Positions 26,388 through 35,462 are shown, counted from the first letter of the stretch. The stretch: DNA of 64,000 nt from Haloplanus sp. HW8-1 (GCF_023703795.1 NZ_CP098518.1:186001-250000), one strand, 5' to 3'. Notes: generated by a model from the sequence alone, not told the origin. Made by a program: numbers and translations.

Positions 26388-28499
26388 ATGAGCCACGAGG
26401 AGTTTCCCACGGATCGGCCAGCGGTGGTGACCTGTGGGTTGCCCTACGCCAACGGCGACCTCCACATCGGGCACCTGCGAACGTACGTCGGCGGCGACGT
26501 GTACGCCCGTGCGCTGCGCAAACTCGGCCAGGAGACGGCTTTCGTCTCGGGGTCGGACATGCACGGGACGCCGGTCGCGGTCAACGCAGAGCAGGAGGGC
26601 GTCTCCCCCGAGGCGTTCGCGCTCGAGTGGCACGAAACCTACGAGGCGACGTTCCCGAAGTTCGGGGTCGACTTCGACAACTACGGCCACACCCACGACG
26701 CGACGAACGTCGAGACGACGACGGAGCTCGTGCGGACCCTGGAGGAGAACGGTCACGTCTACGAGAAGGAGATCATGGTGGCCTACGACCCTGCGGAGGA
26801 GCAGTCGCTCCCGGACCGGTACGTCGAGGGCACCTGTCCCTACTGCGGGGCACGGGCCCGCGGCGACGAGTGCGACGAGGGCTGTGGTCGCCACCTCGAA
26901 CCCGGCGAAATCGAAGACCCGGAGAGCACGATCACGGGCAATCCGGCCGAGTACCGCGAGCAGACTCACAAGTTCTTCCGAGTCTCGGACTTTCAGGAGT
27001 ACCTCGGTGAGTTCATCGATCGCCTCGAGGGCACGCCGAACGCGAGGAACCAGCCCCGCGAGTGGATCGAGGGCGAACTCCGCGACTGGTGTATCACCCG
27101 CGACATGGACTGGGGCATCGACTACCCCAGCGAGGAGTCGGACCTCGTCCTCTACGTCTGGGTGGACGCCCCGATCGAGTACCTCTCGTCGACGAAACAG
27201 TACACCGAGCGCGTCGGCGCCGACGTCTTCGACTGGGCGGAGGCGTGGAAGGGTTCGCCGGACGAACACGGCGAGTCCGGCGGTGAAATCGTCCACGTCA
27301 TCGGCCGCGACATCATCCAGCACCACACCGTCTTCTGGCCCGCCATGCTCCGTGGTGCCGACTACGACGAACCACGCGCCGTGATGGCAAGCGGGTTCAT
27401 CACGCTCAACGGCGAGGGCTTTTCGACCTCCCGTAACCGCGCCGTGTGGGCCGACGAGTACCTCGACGAGGGGTTCGAACCGGACCTCCTGCGCTACTAT
27501 CTCGCCACCAACGGCGGCTTCCAGCAGGACGTGGACTTCTCGTGGGAGCGGTTTCGCGAGCGCGTCAACAACGAACTCGTGGGGACGGTCGGCAACTTCG
27601 CCTACCGCTCCCTGCTGTTTGCCTACCGCGAGTTCGGCGGGACGCCCGACGCCGACCTCTCGCCCGAGGTTCGCGAGCGCATCGAGGACGCGGTCGATGA
27701 CTTCGCCGCCGCCGTCAACGACTACTCGGTGCGTGACGCCGGCGACGCGGCCGTCGCCCTCGCCGGATTCGGCAACGAGTATATCCAACAAAACGAGCCG
27801 TGGAACCTCGTCGACGACGACCCCGAGCGAGCGGCACAGGTGCTCCGGGACTGCGTGCAGGTGGCGAAGGCCGTCGCCGTCCTCTTTGCCCCCGTCGCGC
27901 CCGACACCTGCGAGCGCCTGTGGTCGCAGGTCGGCGGCGAGGGCTCGGTCCACGACGTGACCGTCGACGCCGCCCTCGAAGCGCCCGCCGCGACGTTCGA
28001 CGAACCGGACGAACTCTACGAGAAGATCCCCGCGGAGCGCGTCGAGGAACTGAACGCGAAGTTGGACGAGCGGGTCGAGGCGGCGGCGTCCGGCACGGAC
28101 GAAAGCGAGGCAGACGAGGGAGACGCCGACGGTGACGTCGCGGCCGACGAGGCCACGCTCGACCTCGACCCCCTGGAAGCCGAGCGCATCGGGTTCGAGG
28201 AGTTCGAGTCCCTCGACGTGCGGGTCGGCGAGATTCTGGAGGCCGAAGGGATCGAGGGCGCGGACAAACTCGCGCGTCTCGTCGTCGATATCGGCGTCGA
28301 GGAGCGTCAGATCGTCGCCGGCATCAAGCAACTCCACGACCTTGAGGCGTTGCCGGGGACGCGCGTGATCGTGTTGGCGAATCTAGAGCGGGCCGAACTG
28401 TTCGGTGTCGAGTCGAACGGGATGGTGCTCGCGGCCGGCGAGGAGGCCGACCTCCTGACCACCGTCGACGACGCGGTGCCGGGCGAGCGGGTGCGGTGA
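26388..28499 (+). CDS. metG: Methionyl-tRNA synthetase
   Basis: 703 residues. The class I HIGH motif is in LPYANGDLHIGHLR; the KMSKS equivalent reads GEGFSTSRNRAVW. A zinc knuckle (CPYCGARARGDECDEGCGR) lies in the connective domain. An acidic linker leads to a C-terminal EMAP/Trbp tRNA-binding domain from about residue 595 (FESLDVRVGEILEAEGIEGA). The C-terminal module is fused here, not a separate gene as in some archaea. Confidence 0.95.
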   Translation: MSHEEFPTDRPAVVTCGLPYANGDLHIGHLRTYVGGDVYARALRKLGQETAFVSGSDMHGTPVAVNAEQEGVSPEAFALEWHETYEATFPKFGVDFDNYGHTHDATNVETTTELVRTLEENGHVYEKEIMVAYDPAEEQSLPDRYVEGTCPYCGARARGDECDEGCGRHLEPGEIEDPESTITGNPAEYREQTHKFFRVSDFQEYLGEFIDRLEGTPNARNQPREWIEGELRDWCITRDMDWGIDYPSEESDLVLYVWVDAPIEYLSSTKQYTERVGADVFDWAEAWKGSPDEHGESGGEIVHVIGRDIIQHHTVFWPAMLRGADYDEPRAVMASGFITLNGEGFSTSRNRAVWADEYLDEGFEPDLLRYYLATNGGFQQDVDFSWERFRERVNNELVGTVGNFAYRSLLFAYREFGGTPDADLSPEVRERIEDAVDDFAAAVNDYSVRDAGDAAVALAGFGNEYIQQNEPWNLVDDDPERAAQVLRDCVQVAKAVAVLFAPVAPDTCERLWSQVGGEGSVHDVTVDAALEAPAATFDEPDELYEKIPAERVEELNAKLDERVEAAASGTDESEADEGDADGDVAADEATLDLDPLEAERIGFEEFESLDVRVGEILEAEGIEGADKLARLVVDIGVEERQIVAGIKQLHDLEALPGTRVIVLANLERAELFGVESNGMVLAAGEEADLLTTVDDAVPGERVR

Positions 28500-28559
28500 C
28501 GCGACCGTCGGTCGGGGGCAGCGACCGGCTTTTTCACTCGGACTGTCGAAGGGGACGGC

Positions 28560-30314
28560 ATGCGACGGGCAAAGATCGTCTGTACGCTGGGACCTGCTTC
28601 CGACGACCGACCGACGATCCGCGGACTCGCGGACGCCGGGATGTCGGTGGCCCGCCTCAACGCGAGTCACGGCACCCACGAGGATCGTGCGACGGTGATC
28701 GAGCGGGTCCACGAGGTCGACGCAGCCGTCGACGATCCGCTCGCGGTGATGCTCGACCTCCAGGGGCCGGAGATCCGGACGGCCACGCTCGACGAGCCGA
28801 TCAACCTGTCGACCGACACGACAGTCCGGTTCGTCGAGGGCGGGACGGCCACCCCCGAGGAGATCGGCCTCTCGTATCCCATCGGCGCCGTCGAACCGGG
28901 TGACCGCGTCCTGCTCGACGACGGCCGGATCGAGACGCGTGTGGAGGCGGTCGACGGCGACGTCGTGACCGCTCACGTCGTCTCGGGCGGCGAACTCGGG
29001 AGCCGCAAGGGGGTGAACGTCCCCGGCGTGGACCTCGATCTGGACGTGGTGACCGAGGGGGATCGTCGGGATCTCGAAATCGCCGTGGAGAAGGGAGCCG
29101 ACTTCGTCGCGGCGAGTTTCGTCCGCGACGCCGAGGACGTCCTCGCCGTGACCAACACCATCGAGGATCTCGGCGGCGACATCCCGATCGTTTCGAAGAT
29201 CGAACGGGCGGGAGCCGTCGACAACATCGACGAGATCATCGAGGCGTCCGCCGGCGTGATGGTCGCCAGGGGCGACCTCGGCGTGGAGTGCCCGCTCGAA
29301 GACGTTCCGATGGTGCAAAAGCGGATCATCCAGGGCGCCCAGGATGCGGGCGTGCCAGTCATCACCGCGACGGAGATGCTGGACTCGATGATCACTGCCC
29401 GGCGGCCGACCCGGGCGGAGGCTTCCGACGTGGCCAACGCGGTGCTTGACGGCACCGACGCGGTGATGCTCTCCGGAGAGACGGCCATCGGCGATCACCC
29501 CGTCCGTGTCGTCGAGACGATGGACCGCATCGTCCGCGAGGTGGAAGACAGCACGGAGTACGTCGAGACGACCGAGGATCGGGTGCCTGCGGCCGCCCGG
29601 GAGTCCCAGACGGAGGCGCTGGCACGCGCGGCGCGGTATCTCGCCCGAGACCTCGGTGCTGCGGCGATCGTCGCCGTCTCGGAGTCGGGATACACGGCGC
29701 GTGCGACCGCGAAGTTTCGACCGAGCGTTCCGGTCGTCGCGACGACACCGCGGGACCGAGTGCGCCGACAACTCGCGCTCTCGTGGGGCGTCGACGCCCA
29801 GTACGCCGCCTACCGCGAGGACATCGAGGGGATGATCGACGCCGCGGTCGGCGCCGCTATCGACGCCGGCGCCGCCGAGAGCGGCGACACCGTCGTCGTC
29901 CTCTCGGGGATGATGACCGAACTCGAGGGGACCGACTCGACGAACATGCTGAAGGTCCACATCGCGAGTGAGACGGTCGCGACGGGCCGGAACGTCGTCG
30001 CCGGGCGCGTGGCCGGCCCCGTCTACCGGTGTCCGGAGGGCGACCTCTCGGGTGCATCCGACGGAGCAATCGTCGTCCTCCCGGCCACCTTCGACGGGAC
30101 GTTCTCGGGTGACACCGGCAAGATCGGCGGAATCGTCGACGCGCGGCCTGGAATGACGAGCTACGCCGCCATGGTCGCGCGAGAACGCGGTGTTCCGATG
30201 GTGAGCGGGGCGCCGTTACCCGACGACGTTGCCGAGGGGACGACGGTGACGATCCACGCCGACCGTGGCGTCGTCTACGAGGGTGACGTGACGCCGCGCG
30301 AACGGCAGCGGTGA
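28560..30314 (+). CDS. pyk: Pyruvate kinase
   Basis: 584 residues. KIVCTLGPASDDRPTIRGL, MLDLQGPEIRT and the signature IVSKIERAGAVDNIDEIIEA are canonical, with VMVARGDLGVECP for metal and substrate binding and ITATEMLDSM for K+/substrate. It converts PEP and ADP to pyruvate and ATP. After the regulatory domain the chain carries an extra C-terminal phosphohistidine-like mobile domain (about 480-584, GKIGGIVDARPGMTSYAAMV), seen also in some Bacilli; its role here is uncertain. Confidence 0.95.
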   Translation: MRRAKIVCTLGPASDDRPTIRGLADAGMSVARLNASHGTHEDRATVIERVHEVDAAVDDPLAVMLDLQGPEIRTATLDEPINLSTDTTVRFVEGGTATPEEIGLSYPIGAVEPGDRVLLDDGRIETRVEAVDGDVVTAHVVSGGELGSRKGVNVPGVDLDLDVVTEGDRRDLEIAVEKGADFVAASFVRDAEDVLAVTNTIEDLGGDIPIVSKIERAGAVDNIDEIIEASAGVMVARGDLGVECPLEDVPMVQKRIIQGAQDAGVPVITATEMLDSMITARRPTRAEASDVANAVLDGTDAVMLSGETAIGDHPVRVVETMDRIVREVEDSTEYVETTEDRVPAAARESQTEALARAARYLARDLGAAAIVAVSESGYTARATAKFRPSVPVVATTPRDRVRRQLALSWGVDAQYAAYREDIEGMIDAAVGAAIDAGAAESGDTVVVLSGMMTELEGTDSTNMLKVHIASETVATGRNVVAGRVAGPVYRCPEGDLSGASDGAIVVLPATFDGTFSGDTGKIGGIVDARPGMTSYAAMVARERGVPMVSGAPLPDDVAEGTTVTIHADRGVVYEGDVTPRERQR

Positions 30315-30363
30315 CGCCGCGCAGGTCGGTATCCCTTTCCGTGGGCACCCGCTACCGGGTGGT

Positions 30364-30564
30364 ATGAGTGCAGTCCCGGAGGAGGATCGCGACGGCGACG
30401 AGTCCCAGTGGCGATTCGCCCTCGACGAGGTCGGCGAGGACGCCGAAGCCGCCGGCCCGGAGCCGATCGAACCGGGGGCGCCGACACTGGAGAACACGGT
30501 GTTCGTCCTGCTCGGAATCACCCTCTCGGTCCTGATCTTCTACGTCGCCCTCGGTAGTCTCTGA
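30364..30564 (+). CDS. Small C-terminally anchored membrane protein
   Basis: 66 residues: a very acidic cytosolic N-terminus (DRDGDESQWRFALDEVGED) and one C-terminal membrane helix (NTVFVLLGITLSVLIFYVAL). It belongs to the many single-helix haloarchaeal proteins (DUF7312-like, from memory). It follows pyk by 49 bp; the function is unknown. Confidence 0.7.
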   Translation: MSAVPEEDRDGDESQWRFALDEVGEDAEAAGPEPIEPGAPTLENTVFVLLGITLSVLIFYVALGSL

Positions 30565-30673
30565 GGCGGATCGGCGTGACCGTTCACCGACCCCCCGACG
30601 ACCACGGTGACGGCGACGGTCGGAAACGATTCACGACGGCCCTCGTGGGGTGGCCCCGACCACGGGCCGGTAG

Positions 30674-30679
30674 TATAAA
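30674..30679 (+). promoter_or_regulatory. TATA box for the NfeD-like gene
   Basis: TATAAA, about 26 bp before ATG 30703; one of the best TATA matches in the window. Confidence 0.55.
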
Positions 30680-30702
30680 CCCCCACAGCCCGAAGAACGG
30701 GC

Positions 30703-31299
30703 ATGATCGACCCCACGAATCTCCTTCAGGCGGGGATCGAACTCGGCCCCGAGACGCTCCCGCTTCTCCTGGTCGTCGCGGGGCTCGGGCTCTCCATCGC
30801 GGAGGCGATGGCGCCGGGTGCGCACTTCGCGGTCCTCGGTGTCGCCCTGCTCGGTGCGGGGATCGTCGGTCTCCTCCTCGGGCCGGTCGCCGGCCCCCTC
30901 GTCCTCGCCGTCCTCGTTCTCGTATTCGGCGGTCTGGCGCTCGCCGGCTACCGACGGTTCGACGTCTACGGGGATTCGGGCATCGGACAGACGAGTGATT
31001 CCAGCTCCCTCCGCGGTCGGACGGGTCGCGTGACCGAACGGGTGACACCCCGGTCGGGCGGGGTAAAACTCGATCGGGGCGGGTTCAACCCCAACTACAG
31101 CGCCCGCTCGATGGACGGCGAGATTCCCGTGGGAACGGAGGTGCTGGTGATCGATCCCGGCGGCGGAAACGTCCTCACCGTCACTGCCCTCGACGACGTG
31201 GCCGACGACATCGATGCCGAACTCGCCAGGGGAAAGGCGGCGGAGTCGGAGGACAGCGACGATGCCCCGACACGCGAGGAGGAGTCCGAGCGGGCCTGA
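30703..31299 (+). CDS. NfeD-family membrane protein
   Basis: 198 residues with three to four hydrophobic helices in the first 85 (LLLVVAGLGLSIAEAMAPGA, then VLGVALLGAGIVGLLLGPVA). A soluble OB-like domain follows, with SLRGRTGRVTERVTPRSGG and the NfeD end GTEVLVIDPGGGNVLTV. In bacteria NfeD partners stomatin-like proteins in membrane quality control; no stomatin gene is present nearby. The tail is acidic. Confidence 0.8.
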   Translation: MIDPTNLLQAGIELGPETLPLLLVVAGLGLSIAEAMAPGAHFAVLGVALLGAGIVGLLLGPVAGPLVLAVLVLVFGGLALAGYRRFDVYGDSGIGQTSDSSSLRGRTGRVTERVTPRSGGVKLDRGGFNPNYSARSMDGEIPVGTEVLVIDPGGGNVLTVTALDDVADDIDAELARGKAAESEDSDDAPTREEESERA

Positions 31300-31359
31300 C
31301 GTCCGCGAGGGGCGGAGCCAGTCCCGCGTCGGCCGGCCGTCGACGGCCTGACCGTGGCG

Positions 31360-31366
31360 TTTAAAT
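31360..31366 (+). promoter_or_regulatory. TATA-like box for tfe
   Basis: TTTAAAT, 28 bp before ATG 31391. Confidence 0.5.
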
Positions 31367-31390
31367 CGCCGCCGGACCGAACGGGACACA

Positions 31391-31915
31391 ATGGCTTTTG
31401 AGGAGTTGCTGAGCGATCCGGTGATCCAGAAGTACCTCCACGAACTCGTCGGTCCGACGGGGATGCCGGTCGCCGCCGCGCCGCCGGACGGGGAGGTGAC
31501 GGACGAGGAACTCGCCGAGGAACTGGAGCTCGAACTGAACGACGTGCGCCGGGCCCTGTTTATCCTCTACGAGAACGACCTCGCCAGCTACCGCCGCGTC
31601 CGCGACGAGGACTCCGGGTGGCTCACCTACCTGTGGACCTTCGAGTACGAGAACATCCCGGAGAACTTAGAGGAGGAGATGTACCGTCTACTCGACGCCC
31701 TCGAAGAGCGTCTGGAGTACGAACGAACCCACGAGTTCTACCTCTCGGAGCCGGCGGGCATCCGCTTCGAGTTCAGCGAGGCGATGGAGTTCGATTTCCA
31801 GTGTCCCGAGACGGGGGCGCCGCTCGAACCGATGGACAACGACGATCTCATCGAGTCGACGGAACGACGGATCGAGGAGCTTCGGAACGAACTCAACGTG
31901 GAACTCACCCGCTGA
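31391..31915 (+). CDS. tfe: Transcription initiation factor E alpha subunit, degenerate zinc ribbon
   Basis: 174 residues. The extended winged helix (about 5-95: PVIQKYLHELVGPTGMPVAA, RRALFILYENDLASYRR) is fully conserved and stabilises the open promoter complex. The following zinc ribbon should have four Cys, but here only Cys138 remains: the first pair is replaced in LSEPAG (Ser119, Ala122) and the fourth position is Thr141 in CPETG. Haloferax TFE, from memory, has CEHCG and CPECG. The protein therefore probably cannot bind zinc there. The stop is fused to the next start as TGATG. Confidence 0.93.
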   Translation: MAFEELLSDPVIQKYLHELVGPTGMPVAAAPPDGEVTDEELAEELELELNDVRRALFILYENDLASYRRVRDEDSGWLTYLWTFEYENIPENLEEEMYRLLDALEERLEYERTHEFYLSEPAGIRFEFSEAMEFDFQCPETGAPLEPMDNDDLIESTERRIEELRNELNVELTR

Positions 31916-32580
31916 TGGTCGTCCTCGCAACCAAATGTTACGTCGAGGGCGACGCGAGAGAGCGGGCACTCGACGGGATGCAGGCGCTCGTCGACAACGT
32001 CGTGGGCGACCTCGACGTGACCTGGGAGGTCGGCGTCCGCCACGACGACTTCGTCTCCGTGACCATCGAGGGCGACGACGCCGTGGCCGCGCGCAACGCT
32101 CTGGGCGAGGAGTGGGGGACCATCGGCACCGGCTTCGAGGACGGGGAGACCTACGTCGGCACGCTCGAATCGTGGGACGAGGACGGGATCGTCCTCGACG
32201 CGGGCGAACGGGTGCGGATTCCGGCCGACCAACTCGGTCTCGGCCCGGGATCGCCGTCACAGATCCGGGATCGGTTCGGCCTCGTCCAGCACCTCCCGAT
32301 GCGGTTCGTGGCGGGCGAGCCACCGCGACTCGCCGACGCCGAGCGTGATCGCCTCTTCGAGTGGACACGCGGCGACGGGCGTCTGAACGTCAACAGCGCC
32401 ACGCGGGGCGAGGTGCGGGCGACGATCAACCGCGCCGGTCACGCCCGCGACATCGTCACGGTCGAACGCCTCGGCTTGCTCGAACAGAGTGCCGTCTGTA
32501 CCGAGGGAACCGATCCGCCGGGACTGCTCGCCAGCGTCGGCGAGTACCTCCCTGCGGAGCTGAAATGTGTCGTCCCCTGA
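31915..32580 (+). CDS. DUF2110-family protein coupled to tfe
   Basis: 221 residues. Start ATG 31915 shares a base with the tfe stop (TGATG). The N-terminal half alternates strand and helix (VVLATKCYVEGDARERALDG); the middle has DAGERVRIPADQLGLGPGS; the C-terminal part (NVNSATRGEVRATINRAGHA) looks like a small nucleic-acid-binding fold. The function is unknown. The tight coupling to a general transcription factor hints at RNA polymerase or RNA. Confidence 0.8.
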   Translation: MVVLATKCYVEGDARERALDGMQALVDNVVGDLDVTWEVGVRHDDFVSVTIEGDDAVAARNALGEEWGTIGTGFEDGETYVGTLESWDEDGIVLDAGERVRIPADQLGLGPGSPSQIRDRFGLVQHLPMRFVAGEPPRLADAERDRLFEWTRGDGRLNVNSATRGEVRATINRAGHARDIVTVERLGLLEQSAVCTEGTDPPGLLASVGEYLPAELKCVVP

Positions 32581-32583
32581 GCG

Positions 32584-33381
32584 ATGAGTCGCCGTCGCCT
32601 GCTTCCCCTCGTTGGCCTCGTGGCGCTCGTCCTCACGGCCGGCTGTGCCGGCTTCTTCGGCTCCCAGCCCGTCTCCGACGAGCAACTCGACGAGGACCCA
32701 CCGTCGCCGTACGTCTGGGACAACGAGGTGAACGCCCACATCACGATCACCGAGAACGCACGGTTCCAGGCTGTCTATCGGCTCGATCGGACGCGGATGG
32801 AACTGTTCCGCCGCGACGGCTTCGGCGGCCGGAACGCCATTCCCGTCTCGGCGGTCCGGTACCGCTACCCCAACGGGACGGTCATCACGGGCACCGAACT
32901 CGTCGCCCGCGGCGGGGCGATCAACCGCTCGCGCGAGCGAGTGTCGGTCCGGCTCCCGGCCGACGCCCCGGACGATGGCGGCGGCCGACTCGCGTTCACC
33001 TCCTCAAGTACGCCCAAGCGGTTCAGCCTCCCGACGTTCGTCAACGGTTCGTACGCGGTCGTGTTGCCGCCGAACCGCCGGGTCGAGATGTTCCCGTTCG
33101 GGAAAGTCAGCCCCCGCGGGTACGAGGTGACCCCGGCGGATGATCGACGGGTCATCCGTTGGGACAGCGTGGAGAGCGACTCCGTCTCGGTGCAGTTCTA
33201 CCTGCAACGCGACCTGCTGATCTTCGGCGGCGCCGCGGTCGGGCTGGGTATCGTCGGCGCCGTCGGCGCCCTCTACTACAAGCGTCGCATCGACGCGCTC
33301 AGGGAGCAACGCGAGGAACTCGGTCTCGACGTGGACACGGACGACGAGTTCCGCGACGATCCGCCGCCGGGCATGGGCTGA
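32584..33381 (+). CDS. DUF5803-type lipoprotein with a C-terminal membrane helix
   Basis: 265 residues. The signal LLPLVGLVALVLTAGC has a lipobox (LTAGC), so the mature protein should be lipid-anchored at Cys21. The extracytoplasmic part is acidic and strand-rich. A second hydrophobic helix near 217-237 (LLIFGGAAVGLGIVGAVGAL) precedes a charged tail, giving an in-out topology. It starts 3 bp after the DUF2110 stop; the role is unknown. Confidence 0.78.
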   Translation: MSRRRLLPLVGLVALVLTAGCAGFFGSQPVSDEQLDEDPPSPYVWDNEVNAHITITENARFQAVYRLDRTRMELFRRDGFGGRNAIPVSAVRYRYPNGTVITGTELVARGGAINRSRERVSVRLPADAPDDGGGRLAFTSSSTPKRFSLPTFVNGSYAVVLPPNRRVEMFPFGKVSPRGYEVTPADDRRVIRWDSVESDSVSVQFYLQRDLLIFGGAAVGLGIVGAVGALYYKRRIDALREQREELGLDVDTDDEFRDDPPPGMG

Positions 33382-33430
33382 TCGTATCCGGGTCGCGACT
33401 GTTTTCAACGTCCCCCGTCTACGCCACGCC

Positions 33431-34162
33431 ATGCGAGTCGCGGTCGTCACCGTCGGCGACGAACTGCTCTCCGGGGATACGGTCGACACGAACGCCTCGT
33501 GGCTGTGTGCTCGCCTCGACGACCGCGGGGTGAGCGTCGAGCGGATCACGACCGTTCCGGACCGGATCGCCGATATCGCCCGCGTGGTCAACGAGTACCG
33601 CGCGGAGTACGACGCCGTCGTCGTCACCGGTGGTGTTGGCCCCACTCACGACGACGTGACGATGGACGGCGTCGCGGCGGCGTTCGGCCGGGAGGTCGTT
33701 CCAAACGAGGCGGCCGCGGCGTGGATCGCCGACCACGGCGACTACACGGCCGCCGACCTCACCGAGGGGACGACCCACCTCCCGGCCGGGGCACGCATGC
33801 TCCCGAATCCCGAGGGGGTGGCACCGGGTGCGGCCCTCGATTCGGTGTACGTCCTGCCGGGCGTGCCGGCGGAGATGAAGGCGATGTTCCAGACGGTTGT
33901 CGACGAGTTCGAGGGGGAGCGAACGCACGTCGAGGAGGTGCGCACGGTCGAACCGGAGAGCGCACTCATCGACCGTCTCGACGAGGTTCGGGCGGCGTTC
34001 GACGTCGCGGTCGGGAGCTACCCCGGCGAGTCGGTTCGGCTGAAGGTGATCGCGACCGACGCGGCGACGGCCCGCGCCGCGGCCGACTGGCTCCGCGACC
34101 GCGTCGACCTAGCGCCGGAGGTAGAGCAACCAGAGCAGGGTGACGCCGAGACTGACGAGTAG
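33431..34162 (+). CDS. CinA-type molybdopterin-binding (MoCF) domain protein
   Basis: 243 residues, essentially one MoCF-biosynthesis-like domain. VAVVTVGDELLSGDTVDTNA and VVVTGGVGPTHDDVTMDGVA are the family fingerprints. Bacterial CinA adds an NMN deamidase domain and acts in nucleotide recycling; this short archaeal form has only the first domain plus a tail. The last 54 bases overlap a small antisense gene. Confidence 0.82.
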   Translation: MRVAVVTVGDELLSGDTVDTNASWLCARLDDRGVSVERITTVPDRIADIARVVNEYRAEYDAVVVTGGVGPTHDDVTMDGVAAAFGREVVPNEAAAAWIADHGDYTAADLTEGTTHLPAGARMLPNPEGVAPGAALDSVYVLPGVPAEMKAMFQTVVDEFEGERTHVEEVRTVEPESALIDRLDEVRAAFDVAVGSYPGESVRLKVIATDAATARAAADWLRDRVDLAPEVEQPEQGDAETDE

Positions 34163-34219
34163 TACGACCGCACCGGTCGCCGCGATGGGAAGGGGTTCCC
34201 CGGACTGGAGTGGGATCAT
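34109..34219 (-). CDS. Tiny single-helix membrane protein, antisense to the CinA-type gene end
   Basis: 36 residues from ATG 34219: MIPLQSGEPLPIAATG, then AVVLLVSLGVTLLWLLYLRR. It has a short polar start, one clear membrane helix and a basic two-Arg end (positive-inside). The frame is open, and the hydrophobic run ends exactly before the stop, unlike a random antisense frame. It overlaps the 3' end of the CinA-type gene. No upstream TATA was judged convincing. Confidence 0.5.
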   Translation of the reverse strand: MIPLQSGEPLPIAATGAVVLLVSLGVTLLWLLYLRR

Positions 34220-34323
34220 AGGTGGCCCTATCGACGGCAGTCGCTTAAACGTTCGTTAACCGAATCGGACGGTCGTCGTCGCGCGGTCGCGACGCTTTTC
34301 ACCGTGCCCCCGTAGCTCTCACC

Positions 34324-35382
34324 ATGCGACTCGGGTTCGTGGTCAACCCCATCGCGGGTATGGGTGGACGAGTCGGCCTGAAGGGTACCGACGGGAAGGT
34401 CGAGGAGGCGCGCGCCCGCGGTGCCGAACCGCGCTCGCCCGACCGGGCACGACGTGCGCTCGAGGCTCTCGCCGACAGACTCCCCGACGCGACGCTCTTG
34501 ACGTGGGGTGCCCCGATGGGTGCCGACCTCGCCCGCGACGCGGGGTTCGATCCCACAGTGCTGGGGTCGCCCGCGGGGTCGGAGACGACCGCGGCCGACA
34601 CGCGGGCGGCCGTCGAGACGTTCGCCGACGCCGACGTCGACCTCGTCGCGTTCGTCGGCGGCGACGGCACCGCCGCGGACGTGGCCGCCGCCTTGGAGGG
34701 GAGCGGGACGCCGATGTTGGGGATCCCCGGCGGCGTGAAGGTGTACTCGTCGGTGTTTGCGGTCTCGCCCGAGGATGCGGCCGACGTGATCGCCTCCTTC
34801 GAACGGACCGAGCGCCGGGAGGTGATGGACATCGACGAGGACGAGTACCGCGAGGGGGCCGTGAACCCGGAACTGCGGGCGGTCGCGTGGGTGCCGGTCG
34901 GCGAGAGCCTCCAGTCCTCGAAACAGACGGGAAGCGGGAACGTCGAATCGTTGGCCGAGGGCTTCGCCGACGGCGTGGAGGCGGGGGTGACGTACGTCCT
35001 CGGCCCCGGGAGTACCGTCGGGGCGATCAAGGACGCCCTCGGCGTCGAGGGTTCGCCCCTCGGCGTGGACGTGTGGCGCGACGGCGAGGTACTCGCCAGG
35101 GACGCCACCGAGGCGGAGATCCTCGACGCACTCGGCGACCACAACGTGATCGTGGTCTCGCCCATCGGCGGCCAGGGATTCATTTTCGGACGGGGGAACC
35201 CACAGCTCTCCCCGGCGGTCATCCGGCAGTGCGAGGTGGCGGTCGTCGCCTCCCGGGCGAAACTCGACGATATCGGACAGTTACGCGTCGACACCGACGA
35301 TCCGGATCTCGACGCGGACCTGCGGGGCTGGACCCGGGTCCGGGTCGGTCGGTTCGAACGGCGACTGATGGAGATCGCCTAA
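34324..35382 (+). CDS. ATP-NAD kinase family protein
   Basis: 352 residues. GFVVNPIAGMGGRVGLKGTD and the signature VAFVGGDGTAADVAAAL mark the NAD kinase/diacylglycerol kinase fold; GPGSTVGAIKDALGVEGSPL and SPIGGQGFIFGRGNPQLSP follow. This archaeal branch is annotated as ATP-NAD kinase, but the chain is longer and differs from the canonical PpnK, so the phosphate acceptor is not certain. Confidence 0.82.
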   Translation: MRLGFVVNPIAGMGGRVGLKGTDGKVEEARARGAEPRSPDRARRALEALADRLPDATLLTWGAPMGADLARDAGFDPTVLGSPAGSETTAADTRAAVETFADADVDLVAFVGGDGTAADVAAALEGSGTPMLGIPGGVKVYSSVFAVSPEDAADVIASFERTERREVMDIDEDEYREGAVNPELRAVAWVPVGESLQSSKQTGSGNVESLAEGFADGVEAGVTYVLGPGSTVGAIKDALGVEGSPLGVDVWRDGEVLARDATEAEILDALGDHNVIVVSPIGGQGFIFGRGNPQLSPAVIRQCEVAVVASRAKLDDIGQLRVDTDDPDLDADLRGWTRVRVGRFERRLMEIA

Positions 35383-35406
35383 AACCACCAGACATCAACA
35401 TCATTC

Positions 35407-35425
35407 ATGGGGTATAATGTCCCAT
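35407..35425. promoter_or_regulatory. Inverted repeat around the TATA box of the PhoU-type regulator
   Basis: ATGGG, nine bases including TATAAT, CCCAT: an almost symmetric 19-bp element that encloses the TATA (35413-35418) of the PhoU-domain gene starting at 35463. A repressor, perhaps the gene product itself through its AbrB-like domain, could bind here. Confidence 0.4.
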
Positions 35426-35462
35426 AGTGAAGATTAAGGCCATTGGAATAGATACGTGTGCT

